Assembly: GCA_965243605.1 (NCBI GenBank)
Contig: CBDEVQ010000025.1
Location: 62,001-126,000 of the forward strand
Reading direction: 5' to 3'
Origin: JBMYYR01 sp965243605
Lineage (GTDB): Bacteria > Bacteroidota > Bacteroidia > Flavobacteriales > CAJXXR01
Length of the DNA: 64,000 nt
The position numbers and the translations under genes were made by a program. The notes under the pieces are model-generated. The model ran no database searches, was not told the origin of the DNA, and saw only the letters and a list, made by a program, of their open reading frames with translations. Shown one piece after another: positions 34,240 to 42,190 of this stretch. Each line of letters opens with the position of its first letter. The stretch's first letter is position 1.

Positions 34240-35049
34240 ATGAAAAAACCGAAGTTAAATCCGATTGACATTTTGATTGAAAGACTATCGAAGAATTTTG
34301 CTCAAATTAAAGATTTTGACATATTACAAGAATCCGAAGAAGGTCAAGAACTTTGGAATTTAATTGTGAAATCAACTTCTGAAATGGAAACGTTTCAATC
34401 TCTATTTCTGAACTATTATATTCCTGCATCAAATAAATCAATTGCTGACAGTTGGAATCAAATATCGAATTCCAAATACAAGCACTTACTGAACATTTCA
34501 AAAGAGGAATTAAAAGAAAATTTATATGAAACTGTTAGATTAGGATACATAGGACTTTTTCACAAATATGAGTCTTACTTAAAAGCTTTGGTTAAAGCAG
34601 TTAATTTTCTGCTCAAAGATTTGAACGAAGAAAATAAACTTTTAAGTATTGAGGAATATTGTAAAAAAAGATATAAAGTTAATATCTATAAATCCCACGA
34701 TAAATTTCCAATTACTAGTAGAATAAATTACATCTCGAATTGTATTAAACATTATGACGGATTTCCAATAAAAGAACCTATACATAGAGATTTTAAGTAT
34801 AACAATCCGAATGATAGAATTAGAATGGACAAAGAGACATTTAAAAGTGATATTGATAGATTAAAATTGCATTGTCAGTTATTAATGTCACAAGTTATTA
34901 CAATAGGATTTAAACAATATTTTGAACTTGATTATGAAACTATAAAAGAGAGCTTAAAGCCGGAATTAAAAGAAAGTATTGAAACAAAAGAAAAATTAGA
35001 TAAAGTGATAGAACAATTTGATTTTGTTCTTTCCGATTTTGAAAAATAA
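34240..35049 (+). CDS. Cassette gene, unknown helical protein
   Basis: The frame opens upstream inside the attC, but ATG 34240, five bases after GTTAGGC, gives 269 residues starting MKKPKLNPIDILIERLS. The protein is almost all helical, with a central NLYETVRLGYIGLFHKYESYLKAL and ISNCIKHYDGFPI (about residue 165), recalling HEPN-like proteins, although the canonical R-x(4)-H is not present. The C-terminal helix (KESIETKEKLDKVIEQFDF) may be coiled coil. The cassette's end TTTGCCTAC is nearly complementary to its start. Confidence 0.55.
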   Translation: MKKPKLNPIDILIERLSKNFAQIKDFDILQESEEGQELWNLIVKSTSEMETFQSLFLNYYIPASNKSIADSWNQISNSKYKHLLNISKEELKENLYETVRLGYIGLFHKYESYLKALVKAVNFLLKDLNEENKLLSIEEYCKKRYKVNIYKSHDKFPITSRINYISNCIKHYDGFPIKEPIHRDFKYNNPNDRIRMDKETFKSDIDRLKLHCQLLMSQVITIGFKQYFELDYETIKESLKPELKESIETKEKLDKVIEQFDFVLSDFEK

Positions 35050-35055
35050 ATACTT

Positions 35056-35251
35056 TGCCTACAATGTGTATAATTCATAGTTAATACTCGCCAACTCACG
35101 AAAATCCATAGACTATTGAAATAAACAATAAAAAAAATACGAGTCCACTCGATCATTTAAAAGATATAATTAGTTTTAATGAAAAAAATAAACATTTAAG
35201 CGATATAAACATACCTTTTGGTAAAAAGGTCACTATATACAAGTGTTGTGT
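35056..35251 (+). other. attC site 17 (long, 196 bp)
   Basis: Left core TGCCTAC(A), AATGTGTATAATTCATAG, inner block, top ACCTTTTGGTAAAAAGGT, core GTTGTGT (35245-35251). Confidence 0.85.
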
Positions 35252-35283
35252 GCAAGCAAAAAAGAAACTTAAATTAATTGAAT

Positions 35284-35766
35284 ATGGAAAAATTTTTAGG
35301 AATTGACGGTAAATATCATCCAGAAGGGAGCTTCTTAGGAGTAGATGGAAAATACCATCCGAAAGGCTCTTTCCTTGGAGTTGATGGTAAATATCATTCT
35401 GGAAAATCTTCATTAGGTGTAGACGGAAAATATCACGGGGAAGGCAGCTTCTTAGGTTCAGATGGTAAATATCACCCAAAAGGTAGTTTCCTTGGAAGCG
35501 ATGGAAAGTATCATCCTAAAGGTGCTTTTTTGGGATCAGATGGCAATTATCATCCAGAAGGCTGCTTTTTAGGTTCCGATAGTAAGTATCATTATAAAGG
35601 ATCATTTTTGGGTTCCGACGGTAAGTATCATATTGAAGGAAGCTTTCTTGGAAGTGATGGGAAATATCATCCCAAAGGCTCTTTTTTAGGAGTTAATGGT
35701 ATTTATGAAGAACCTGAAGGATTGGCTGTAAAAGAAAAGCGAAATCAAAGTAATGTAACTTGTTAA
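35284..35766 (+). CDS. Cassette gene, protein of about eleven 13-residue repeats
   Basis: 160 residues from ATG 35284. Almost the whole protein is a tandem repeat of the unit GSFLG(S/V)DGKYHPK; eleven units are visible, with small changes (GKSSLGVDGKYHG, GCFLGSDSKYHYK). Each repeat has Leu-Gly, Asp-Gly and Tyr-His at fixed positions, consistent with a beta-hairpin or beta-flower-like turn every 13 residues. There is no signal peptide. The tail EEPEGLAVKEKRNQ is not repeated. The His spacing might bind metal, but that is a guess. The nucleotide repeats vary in synonymous positions, so the array is old or under protein-level selection. Confidence 0.7.
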   Translation: MEKFLGIDGKYHPEGSFLGVDGKYHPKGSFLGVDGKYHSGKSSLGVDGKYHGEGSFLGSDGKYHPKGSFLGSDGKYHPKGAFLGSDGNYHPEGCFLGSDSKYHYKGSFLGSDGKYHIEGSFLGSDGKYHPKGSFLGVNGIYEEPEGLAVKEKRNQSNVTC

Positions 35767-35775
35767 AAAGCCTAC

Positions 35776-35845
35776 ACACAACAATGTATAAAAATCAGTG
35801 CCGCCTGAAAATGGGCGACACTGCTTTTTATACTAGACGTTAGCT
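35776..35845 (+). other. attC site 18 (short, textbook fold)
   Basis: ACACAAC (35776-35782) to GTTAGCT (35839-35845). Stems TATAAAAA/TTTTTATA, CAGTG/CACTG, CGCC/GGCG with a small loop: the cleanest attC in the window. Confidence 0.92.
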
Positions 35846-36228
35846 GCAATGTCGAAAAAATAGAAATGAAATTATCAAACGATTTTAAAAGTGCATTAAG
35901 ACACTTTGCATATTATTACACAAATGGTACATTGTCTTATGTCATTGGTGATGAAAAACTATTAGAAGGAATTGACTATCGAGAAATGCTTAAGACTGAA
36001 GCAAGTCTTGTAGAAACGGTTTACGCAATCTATTCCAACAATATTAAAATGGATGAAAAGGGAAAAGTATTAAACCAAACTCAGGCTATGAAAAGAGCTG
36101 CTCAATGGATAAGATTGGCTTGTAGAGAAGAAAATGAAGAATATATTGTTGAACCCGAATTTGAAGACTGGGTGGTATTTCTACCTTTGTTGGTAGAGTA
36201 AGTTAAGACAAAACTTATTTTAGCAGTT

Positions 36229-36534
36229 ATGAAGAGAAGTACTTACGAAGAATCCTTTAAGTTAATGATAATGGATTTATACAAAGGCGGACAATCGATG
36301 TCTAGCTTATCGTCTGAATATTCAATAAATTTGAATATGTTATATCGTTGGCGTCGAGAATATTTAAACCCAAAGCGTCCCAGTTTTACGGGCAGAGGCA
36401 ATGCAGCTTTGACTGATGAACAAAAAGAACTAAAGCATTTAAAAGAAAAATTAAAAGATGTAACCATGGAACGTGACATCTTAAAAAAGGCAGTAAGCAT
36501 TTTCTCCAAGAAAGACAGAACAGGTACGCTATAA
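36229..36534 (+). CDS. IS3-family transposase OrfA (copy 2)
   Basis: 101 residues identical to OrfA of copy 1: helix-turn-helix head and leucine-zipper-like helix. The -1 slippage signal lies 45 bp before its stop codon. Confidence 0.9.
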   Translation: MKRSTYEESFKLMIMDLYKGGQSMSSLSSEYSINLNMLYRWRREYLNPKRPSFTGRGNAALTDEQKELKHLKEKLKDVTMERDILKKAVSIFSKKDRTGTL

Positions 36535-36536
36535 TT

Positions 36537-37403
36537 TTGGAATATTCAGCAACCTATTGTGTCGAGAAGATGTGTAAGTCTTTAAATATAAGTTCTAATG
36601 CGTATTATTCATGGAAACGTAGGCTAGATATAGAACGTTCTAGCATCACAATAGAATTAAAAGAGTCTATTCAAGCGGTTTATGCAGAAAATAGAGGATT
36701 GTACGGAGCTCCTAAACTCCAAAAAGCTCTAGAGAGAAAAGGTGTTTTTTACTCGAGGTCTTATATTTCTAGATTGATGAAAGAAATGGGGCTATATTCT
36801 AAGACACGTAGGAAATTTACTAATACAACGGACTCAAATCATAGTCATAGAGTAGAAGAAAATCATTTAGATCGGAATTTTGAGGTATTAGAACTTGGGA
36901 AAGTATGGGTATCGGATATTACTTATATCAAAGTTAATCAGACCTGGCAATATTTAACTACAATGATTGATTTAGCAGACCGTAAGGTTGTAGGGTGGTC
37001 TGTAAGTTCTAATCTAACAGCTACAGATACTGTTATTACAGCTTGGAAACATGCGCGATTAAATCGAAATATAGAAGATGACTTTATATTACACTCGGAT
37101 CGTGGAGTACAATATACATGTGATGATTTTAAACAGATTATTAACTTAAATACAAAAGCGAAACAATCTATGAGTAGAAAAGGAAATTGCTGGGATAATG
37201 CCGTTGCCGAGTCTTTTTTTAAAACAATTAAAACTGAACTATGCTACCTCATTACATTTGAATCTAAGAAACATTTGGAGACCGAAATCTTTAAATATAT
37301 GAACTGGTATAATAACTCTAGATTACACTCTACTCTAGACTACAAAACACCTACCGAAAAAGAACAAGAATTAAGATACAAACAAATTAAACGAGTGGCT
37401 TAA
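36537..37403 (+). CDS. IS3-family transposase OrfB (copy 2)
   Basis: 288 residues identical to OrfB of copy 1, DDE integrase core. Frame entered most likely by -1 frameshifting from OrfA, because the nearest own start is only a TTG (36537). Confidence 0.9.
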   Translation: MEYSATYCVEKMCKSLNISSNAYYSWKRRLDIERSSITIELKESIQAVYAENRGLYGAPKLQKALERKGVFYSRSYISRLMKEMGLYSKTRRKFTNTTDSNHSHRVEENHLDRNFEVLELGKVWVSDITYIKVNQTWQYLTTMIDLADRKVVGWSVSSNLTATDTVITAWKHARLNRNIEDDFILHSDRGVQYTCDDFKQIINLNTKAKQSMSRKGNCWDNAVAESFFKTIKTELCYLITFESKKHLETEIFKYMNWYNNSRLHSTLDYKTPTEKEQELRYKQIKRVA

Positions 37404-37453
37404 CTTTTTCTACCAAATTTTGTAGGAATATCAGGGAGACTTATCTGTACTAA

Positions 37454-37766
37454 TGAATATCAAAACTAAACCATATAGCCAATATATTTCTGATAAATAG
37501 TTTTATTAATATTTTACCTTAATTAAATTGTATTTTGTTAATTGTTTGATAATTATATTATTGTATCTATATTTTTAATTCGATGCGCTTAAGTCACAAA
37601 ATATAATATCATCAATTAAAGAAAAATAAGGGTGAATCTAAATTAAATACCAAAACCGAATATTACAATAATCAAGACACCTTCTCAGACTATTGATTAA
37701 CTTTATCATCGAATAGATATATGAATGAATCTGATGGTAAAAGGTATTGTCAATAATTAACTACAA
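37454..37766. other. Array end, no gene seen
   Basis: AT-rich sequence after the last cassette; no attC palindrome, terminator or attachment repeat is visible. Confidence 0.4.
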
Positions 37767-38147
37767 ATGAGTATTCAGTCAAGAATAAGAAAAAAGCAGC
37801 GAAGAACCTTTGAAACCATGCGACGATAAAATAATGGTTTTGATCGTAAGATTGATGAATGGGAGCTTATTGATATTCATCAAATTTCTACCAAAATAAA
37901 GCAAGGTGATGAATTCGATTTTTGGTGTTGGAATAAAAAAGATTTATATCTATTAAGACTAATAAAATCTGAAATTAATGTTTTTTCAGCAGCCAAATCT
38001 AAAGGCAGAGATGCTGTCATTTATCTCGTTGTAAAATCTGATTTTATAGAATTAAACAATGAAGAACTAAAGGGAATCCTAGATAAACTAAAACCGTTTG
38101 GGATCCCGAATTGGACTGTAGACAAAATAAATATCGAATTAAAATAG
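37767..38147 (+). pseudogene. Unknown gene with early stop
   Basis: ATG 37767 gives 20 codons (MSIQSRIRKKQRRTFETMRR), a TAA at 37827, then the same frame continues NNGFDRKIDEWELIDIHQIS ... AAKSKGRDAVIYLVV ... PFGIPNWTVDKINIELK to 38147. The continuity suggests a 126-residue protein with a nonsense mutation at codon 21. No family recognised. Confidence 0.5.
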
Positions 38148-38233
38148 TGCAATCCTATGTAAAACGTATTTAATAGAATTTTATACGAACCTTTGGTTCA
38201 TAAGATTAATATGAATATAAAGTCTAAAATCTA

Positions 38234-38554
38234 ATGAAGAAAATTGAAACAAAAAGACGAAAAGCCTATTTCTATTTACCTTTTCTAATATCATCCATTA
38301 TTGCTATCCTTACAGTAGTGTTTATATTCCTTATTTGCATTCATTTTATAAGGGCGAACAATCCTGTAGGTAATGGAATTAAACTCTTATTTATCTCCTT
38401 TGTTTTTCCCTTTTTTAATCTCCTTGGTATTGAATGTGCAAGAACATCATTTAAAAAAGAAGTGATAACAATAAAAATTAGGGACCCTTTAATTCTTATT
38501 CATTGTTTAGGTTTGGTTCCATTTCTATTTATTATTTCTTCTTTTATAGATTAG
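38234..38554 (+). CDS. Small membrane protein, three predicted helices
   Basis: 106 residues: basic start (MKKIETKRRKAYFYLPF), membrane segments at about 14-38 (LISSIIAILTVVFIFLICIHF), 46-62 and 87-104. No family recognised; such proteins are frequent in Flavobacteriales genomes. Confidence 0.5.
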   Translation: MKKIETKRRKAYFYLPFLISSIIAILTVVFIFLICIHFIRANNPVGNGIKLLFISFVFPFFNLLGIECARTSFKKEVITIKIRDPLILIHCLGLVPFLFIISSFID

Positions 38555-38687
38555 TATTAAGAAGATGCATATGTTTTAATTTAACATATCATAAGTTTAT
38601 ATTGAGCAATACAATAGTTGGAAAATTAGATTTGTAAGAAATTATGTTTGAAATATAATATTGGATTTTAATAAAATAAAAATAGTT

Positions 38688-39026
38688 ATGCAGGTGAATA
38701 GTAAATACAAAAAGAGCATTAATAGGGTGAATATTTGTTTTTATATATCTATTGCAATCCATATTATTTGTATAGGGTATTATTTAAAACCATTAATGAT
38801 TGAGCAACCATATAATTATACATGGCTAGATTTTACGCTTTATTCGTTTACCTATTTACCTTTAGTTTTACCACTTTATATTATTGGATTAATTAATTCG
38901 ATCATGTTAAACAGATCTAAAATCAACAACTTAGCTATGATAATCTTTTTTATCATATTTATCATTAGATCCATTGTTGTAATCAATTTAGTACTCTTTG
39001 AATTTAATCACTATAATTCAAATTAA
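38688..39026 (+). CDS. Small membrane protein
   Basis: The frame opens with TTG 38661; ATG 38688 (MQVNSKYKKSINRVN) gives 112 residues. Three hydrophobic segments (ICFYISIAIHIICIGYYL, FTYLPLVLPLYIIGLI, MIIFFIIFIIRSIVVINLVL). Similar in build to the gene before it, but I see no sequence relationship. Confidence 0.5.
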   Translation: MQVNSKYKKSINRVNICFYISIAIHIICIGYYLKPLMIEQPYNYTWLDFTLYSFTYLPLVLPLYIIGLINSIMLNRSKINNLAMIIFFIIFIIRSIVVINLVLFEFNHYNSN

Positions 39027-39203
39027 AAGATCAATCTCATCCTAAACACAATATTAACTAAATGGTATATCCGGTAAGTGGTGTTTTGTTTTTTATAGAT
39101 TAGAATTAATACGTAAAAACAAGAACATAAAGCCAAATAACACTACCAATGTATTACCTTAGCTTCCATTAAATATTAACAACACAACCCCACACACAGT
39201 ATT

Positions 39204-39803
39204 ATGAACGTATCCCTGTTTTACCTTATTGGTTTTATGAAAAGCTATGCTGGAGGATTTTCAATAAACGAATCTATATACCAAAGAATAAGCTTTGTAG
39301 GTGACGATTTTACCATCGATACACACCTACGAAAAACGTTTAATAAACTCATAAAAATATGCGAAAAGACTTTAGATGAAGCCAACCTAAACAATGATAT
39401 CACCATTGAATATTGGGATAATGAAAAAGGAGGGATCATTTATTCCAAAAATATTGTCACACTTATTTGTGATTTTTTTAAGTCTAAGGACTGCTTAGAG
39501 GATGACCGATATTTAATCTTAGACGAATATATATTTGAAGATTTTGAGTGGAGAGAAGAGGAGTCCTTATCACACCAACAACGATTAATGTTTCTGAGCG
39601 GAGCGTTCGATAGCCACGGAAAAGATAAAACCTTCTATTTTTACAATGATTACAGTATGTGTTTATTGGTACATAATGTATTGCGATGTTTTTCAGGTGA
39701 GGACGATACCATTGAAATGAAATCGTATTTTAGAACACCACATACGGATACTATTACCCTTAATGAAAATGCGGGCTTTTGGAAGTTGATTACGAATCTC
39801 TAA
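39204..39803 (+). CDS. Unknown cytoplasmic protein
   Basis: 199 residues, acidic, alpha/beta, without signal peptide or motif I recognise; FEWREEESLSHQQRLMFLSG and KDKTFYFYNDYSMCLLVHNV are the most distinctive parts. It stands alone between membrane proteins and a minus-strand T9SS gene. Confidence 0.5.
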   Translation: MNVSLFYLIGFMKSYAGGFSINESIYQRISFVGDDFTIDTHLRKTFNKLIKICEKTLDEANLNNDITIEYWDNEKGGIIYSKNIVTLICDFFKSKDCLEDDRYLILDEYIFEDFEWREEESLSHQQRLMFLSGAFDSHGKDKTFYFYNDYSMCLLVHNVLRCFSGEDDTIEMKSYFRTPHTDTITLNENAGFWKLITNL

Positions 39804-39890
39804 AAAGATCTGAATTGATATTTTATGAGTTGTTTACTGATTGAGAATATATTAAAATCTAATCACTTGTATGGTAAAGCATCTATAGTC

Positions 39891-39926
39891 AAAAAAAGAG
39901 GAAATGTGTATTCACATTCCCTCTTG
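39891..39926 (-). terminator. Terminator of the 39963-40973 gene
   Basis: On the minus strand AGAGGGAATGTG / CACATTTCCTCT with a short loop, then a run of seven Ts. Confidence 0.85.
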
Positions 39927-39962
39927 CAATTCCTTAATACAAAGAAATACACGTTAAAGATT

Positions 39963-40973
39963 CTATAATTTAATCAATTTACTGCTATACTTTTGCCCAT
40001 TAGTATCTGTTGTTTCTAATAAATAAATTCCTTTTACCAGTGTATCAATATTTATTTGATTACTTGAAATTTTATTTTGGTGTAATACAACTTTTCCATT
40101 TAAAGAATATACAGAAACTTCAACAACAGATGTAGTATTGAAATTAATAATATCTTTTGCTGGGTTTGGATAGAAATAAGTTCCATTGGATTCCACTTCC
40201 ATAATACCAATGGTTTGATTAGAAATTTCAACCTCTAAAGTTCCCTCTATTCCTGAATCATCGTTGGCTACAGCTTTAACCGAAACGGATCCGTCAGAAA
40301 TAGCTGTTAATAAACCTGTAGATGATATACTTGCAGAACCAGTACCATCAATAACTGACCAAGTGAAACTATTATCAGTAGCATCAGCTGGCAATACAGA
40401 ACCTGTTAATTGCGTAGTTCCATTAGCCATATTAATCACATTATTACCTGAAATAACAATAGAATTTACAAGAACAACGGCAGAACCTTCATCTCCAGTA
40501 TTTATGGATCCGTTAACTGTAGAGTTATAGGCGTAATCTTTATAGGTAATAGCCCCTGAAGGACCAACAGAAAATCTAACCCAACCGTAATACGTTGAAT
40601 TTGATAATGAAATTCTTACAGCCAAATATTCGTCTTGACTAATTGTAATTGTAGGATTTACACCTCCCCAATTATCAATAGAACAATCCCCAGCACCTTG
40701 CCAATTAGAACCCATACCTACAGAATATCCCATAGGCTCGCAACTTGGAACATCCCAACCAGCTGCACTTGCATGAATGTTGTTATCCCCAGAATAGGTA
40801 ATATAATCCCCAGGATTTTCAATGTCGGATAAGTCGAATTCATTAACACCATCATTGTTAAAATCGAATCCAGATGGGACACCATCAGGAATATCAGTAT
40901 AAACAATTTGGGCTTGGGAAATTTGAACAAAAAATACGGACACTAATGCCGTAAGTGAAAAAGATTTAAACAT
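39963..40973 (-). CDS. T9SS cargo protein with Ig-like (Big_2) domain
   Basis: 336 residues. Signal peptide MFKSFSLTALVSVFFVQISQAQ; an N-terminal beta domain with DFNNDGVNEFDLSD (calcium-loop-like) and YYGWVRFSV; a bacterial Ig-like domain at about 170-250 (TTQLTGSVLPADATDNSFTW, GLLTAISDGSVSVKAVA); and a type A T9SS sorting domain (TYFYPNPAKDIINF ... VKGIYLLETTDTNG ... SKLIKL). Secreted or surface-attached; the actual ligand is unknown. Confidence 0.8.
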   Translation of the reverse strand: MFKSFSLTALVSVFFVQISQAQIVYTDIPDGVPSGFDFNNDGVNEFDLSDIENPGDYITYSGDNNIHASAAGWDVPSCEPMGYSVGMGSNWQGAGDCSIDNWGGVNPTITISQDEYLAVRISLSNSTYYGWVRFSVGPSGAITYKDYAYNSTVNGSINTGDEGSAVVLVNSIVISGNNVINMANGTTQLTGSVLPADATDNSFTWSVIDGTGSASISSTGLLTAISDGSVSVKAVANDDSGIEGTLEVEISNQTIGIMEVESNGTYFYPNPAKDIINFNTTSVVEVSVYSLNGKVVLHQNKISSNQINIDTLVKGIYLLETTDTNGQKYSSKLIKL

Positions 40974-41354
40974 CTTAGAAAAATTAATAAATTAGAAAAA
41001 AGTGAAAGTCTAAATAAAATTTAGATCGCTAAACTATATAAAAAATATGATAGACGTATGCCTTAAATTTATTTAAAAGTCCTTTCTATTGCTTAATGGG
41101 TTGCAAAAATATTTTTAAGCTATACCATGAATATATTAAGAAATTGTATAGAGATCTCTTATTTTGAATTACTTAAATAAACCTAGAGTTCTATTGAAAT
41201 GTAGTTTTTTATAAAGCTTAGCTACGTTTTTTTCAATGGGAATAATCTTGAATTATTTTGTGTTATTACTGAGGTAATTAAAATAAGAGATATATTGTAA
41301 CCCGTTAATGTATATTATTTATCGAAACAAAATTTAAAATTAATTAAGTCTATT
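40974..41354. other. Intergenic region between divergent genes
   Basis: About 380 bp, very AT-rich, separating divergent genes and therefore holding both promoters. No hairpin or small gene seen. Confidence 0.4.
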
Positions 41355-41663
41355 ATGAAAATATTCATGAGTTTTATATTGGTTCTACTGGTTATTCTTA
41401 CTCCATTTATTAGTCGGGTATTTGGCGCAAGACGACAAGGGAAAGCCCTGTTGAAGATTCATTATTTAATTGTTAATGATATTGAGTTGCTGAACGAAAT
41501 TGGAGAGATTGAAACAGCGGGACTTCTTTCGTATCAAATTAATTTAAATTTAGGTACAGCAGAAGTAGATTACGAAATTACTGGAGAAAAACAAACCAAA
41601 ACCTTTAAAGCCAGTGTACTAAAGAATAACAGAAATGAATGGTATCTAGATTCTATTCAATAA
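41355..41663 (+). CDS. Small membrane-anchored protein
   Basis: 102 residues. N-terminal hydrophobic anchor (MKIFMSFILVLLVILTPFIS), then a basic turn and a beta-rich domain (GLLSYQINLNLGTAEVDYEITG, NRNEWYLDSIQ). The layout of an anchor followed by 'G...I..Y.I.G' strands is faintly like Coa1-type proteins; not assigned. Confidence 0.5.
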   Translation: MKIFMSFILVLLVILTPFISRVFGARRQGKALLKIHYLIVNDIELLNEIGEIETAGLLSYQINLNLGTAEVDYEITGEKQTKTFKASVLKNNRNEWYLDSIQ

Positions 41664-41697
41664 ATGCAAACGTTTAACACTCTGGTTAATACAATTA

Positions 41698-42063
41698 TTA
41701 CAACTGTATATTAATTCCAATTCTCCCGAAAATATTAGGCTTTGTAGATAAGTCTAAATCAATATTTCCAGCTTTGGTAATGGACTGAATTTTATTATTT
41801 AAAAACACACCTGTGTATAGATTTAAATACAAGGCTTTGTAAATTTCCAGTTCGTATTGAGGACCAAAAGTTAAACGGCTATAAACAATTTTATCTAAGT
41901 CTACAGGAACTAAAGAGATGTTTATATTGTTGTAATTATTACAAAATATAGAACGTCTAATTTTAGAATTATTTTTAATACAATATTGAATAGTGGTCGT
42001 AGTAAGAAAAGCATTCATACTCCATGAATACAAAACAAAGAACAATGGAATAGACGCATACAC
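41698..42063 (-). CDS. Possible small barrel protein or remnant
   Basis: 121 residues. The hydrophobic start (MYASIPLFFVLYSWSMNAF) is odd for a signal peptide, and the second half looks like the last strands of an outer-membrane barrel (YSRLTFGPQYELEIYKALYLNLYTG ... IFGRIGINIQL, read in two parts). It may be a truncated gene. Confidence 0.35.
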   Translation of the reverse strand: MYASIPLFFVLYSWSMNAFLTTTTIQYCIKNNSKIRRSIFCNNYNNINISLVPVDLDKIVYSRLTFGPQYELEIYKALYLNLYTGVFLNNKIQSITKAGNIDLDLSTKPNIFGRIGINIQL

Positions 42064-42190
42064 TCTAATTGAAAATTACTTAGATTAGCAGGATGTTAGA
42101 CGCTTCAATACAAGAATGAAGAATAACATAAGCTAAGAACAATATCTCTTTTGTATTTTTAATGATTTCTAATTTAATAGCACAGCTCTT

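Larger units (their letters stand above)
36173..37433 (+). mobile_element. IS3-family insertion sequence, copy 2 (1,261 bp)
   Basis: Same element as at 28915-30175 but in opposite orientation; tips TGGTATTTC...GGAATATCA, target duplication GGG (36170-36172 and 37434-37436). Slippery AAAAAAG at 36483-36489. Confidence 0.95.
35866..37453 (+). pseudogene. Cassette gene interrupted by IS3 element
   Basis: Coding 35866-36172 (MKLSNDFKSALRHFAYYYTNG... VEPEFEDW) is broken by the IS. Joining across it with one copy of the target duplication GGG gives ...EPEFEDWETYLY and a stop at 37451-37453, so the original protein was about 108 residues, helical and cytoplasmic. A fragment of its start also lies at 12808. 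This is the last cassette; no terminal attC is seen after it. Confidence 0.8.

Noticed and set aside
34240..35049. HEPN ribonuclease
   Set aside because: The helical build and N-C-I-K-H segment are suggestive, but the R-x(4)-H catalytic motif is not present.
41698..42063. Clear full-length outer-membrane protein
   Set aside because: Too short and without a convincing signal peptide; listed only as a low-confidence barrel remnant.
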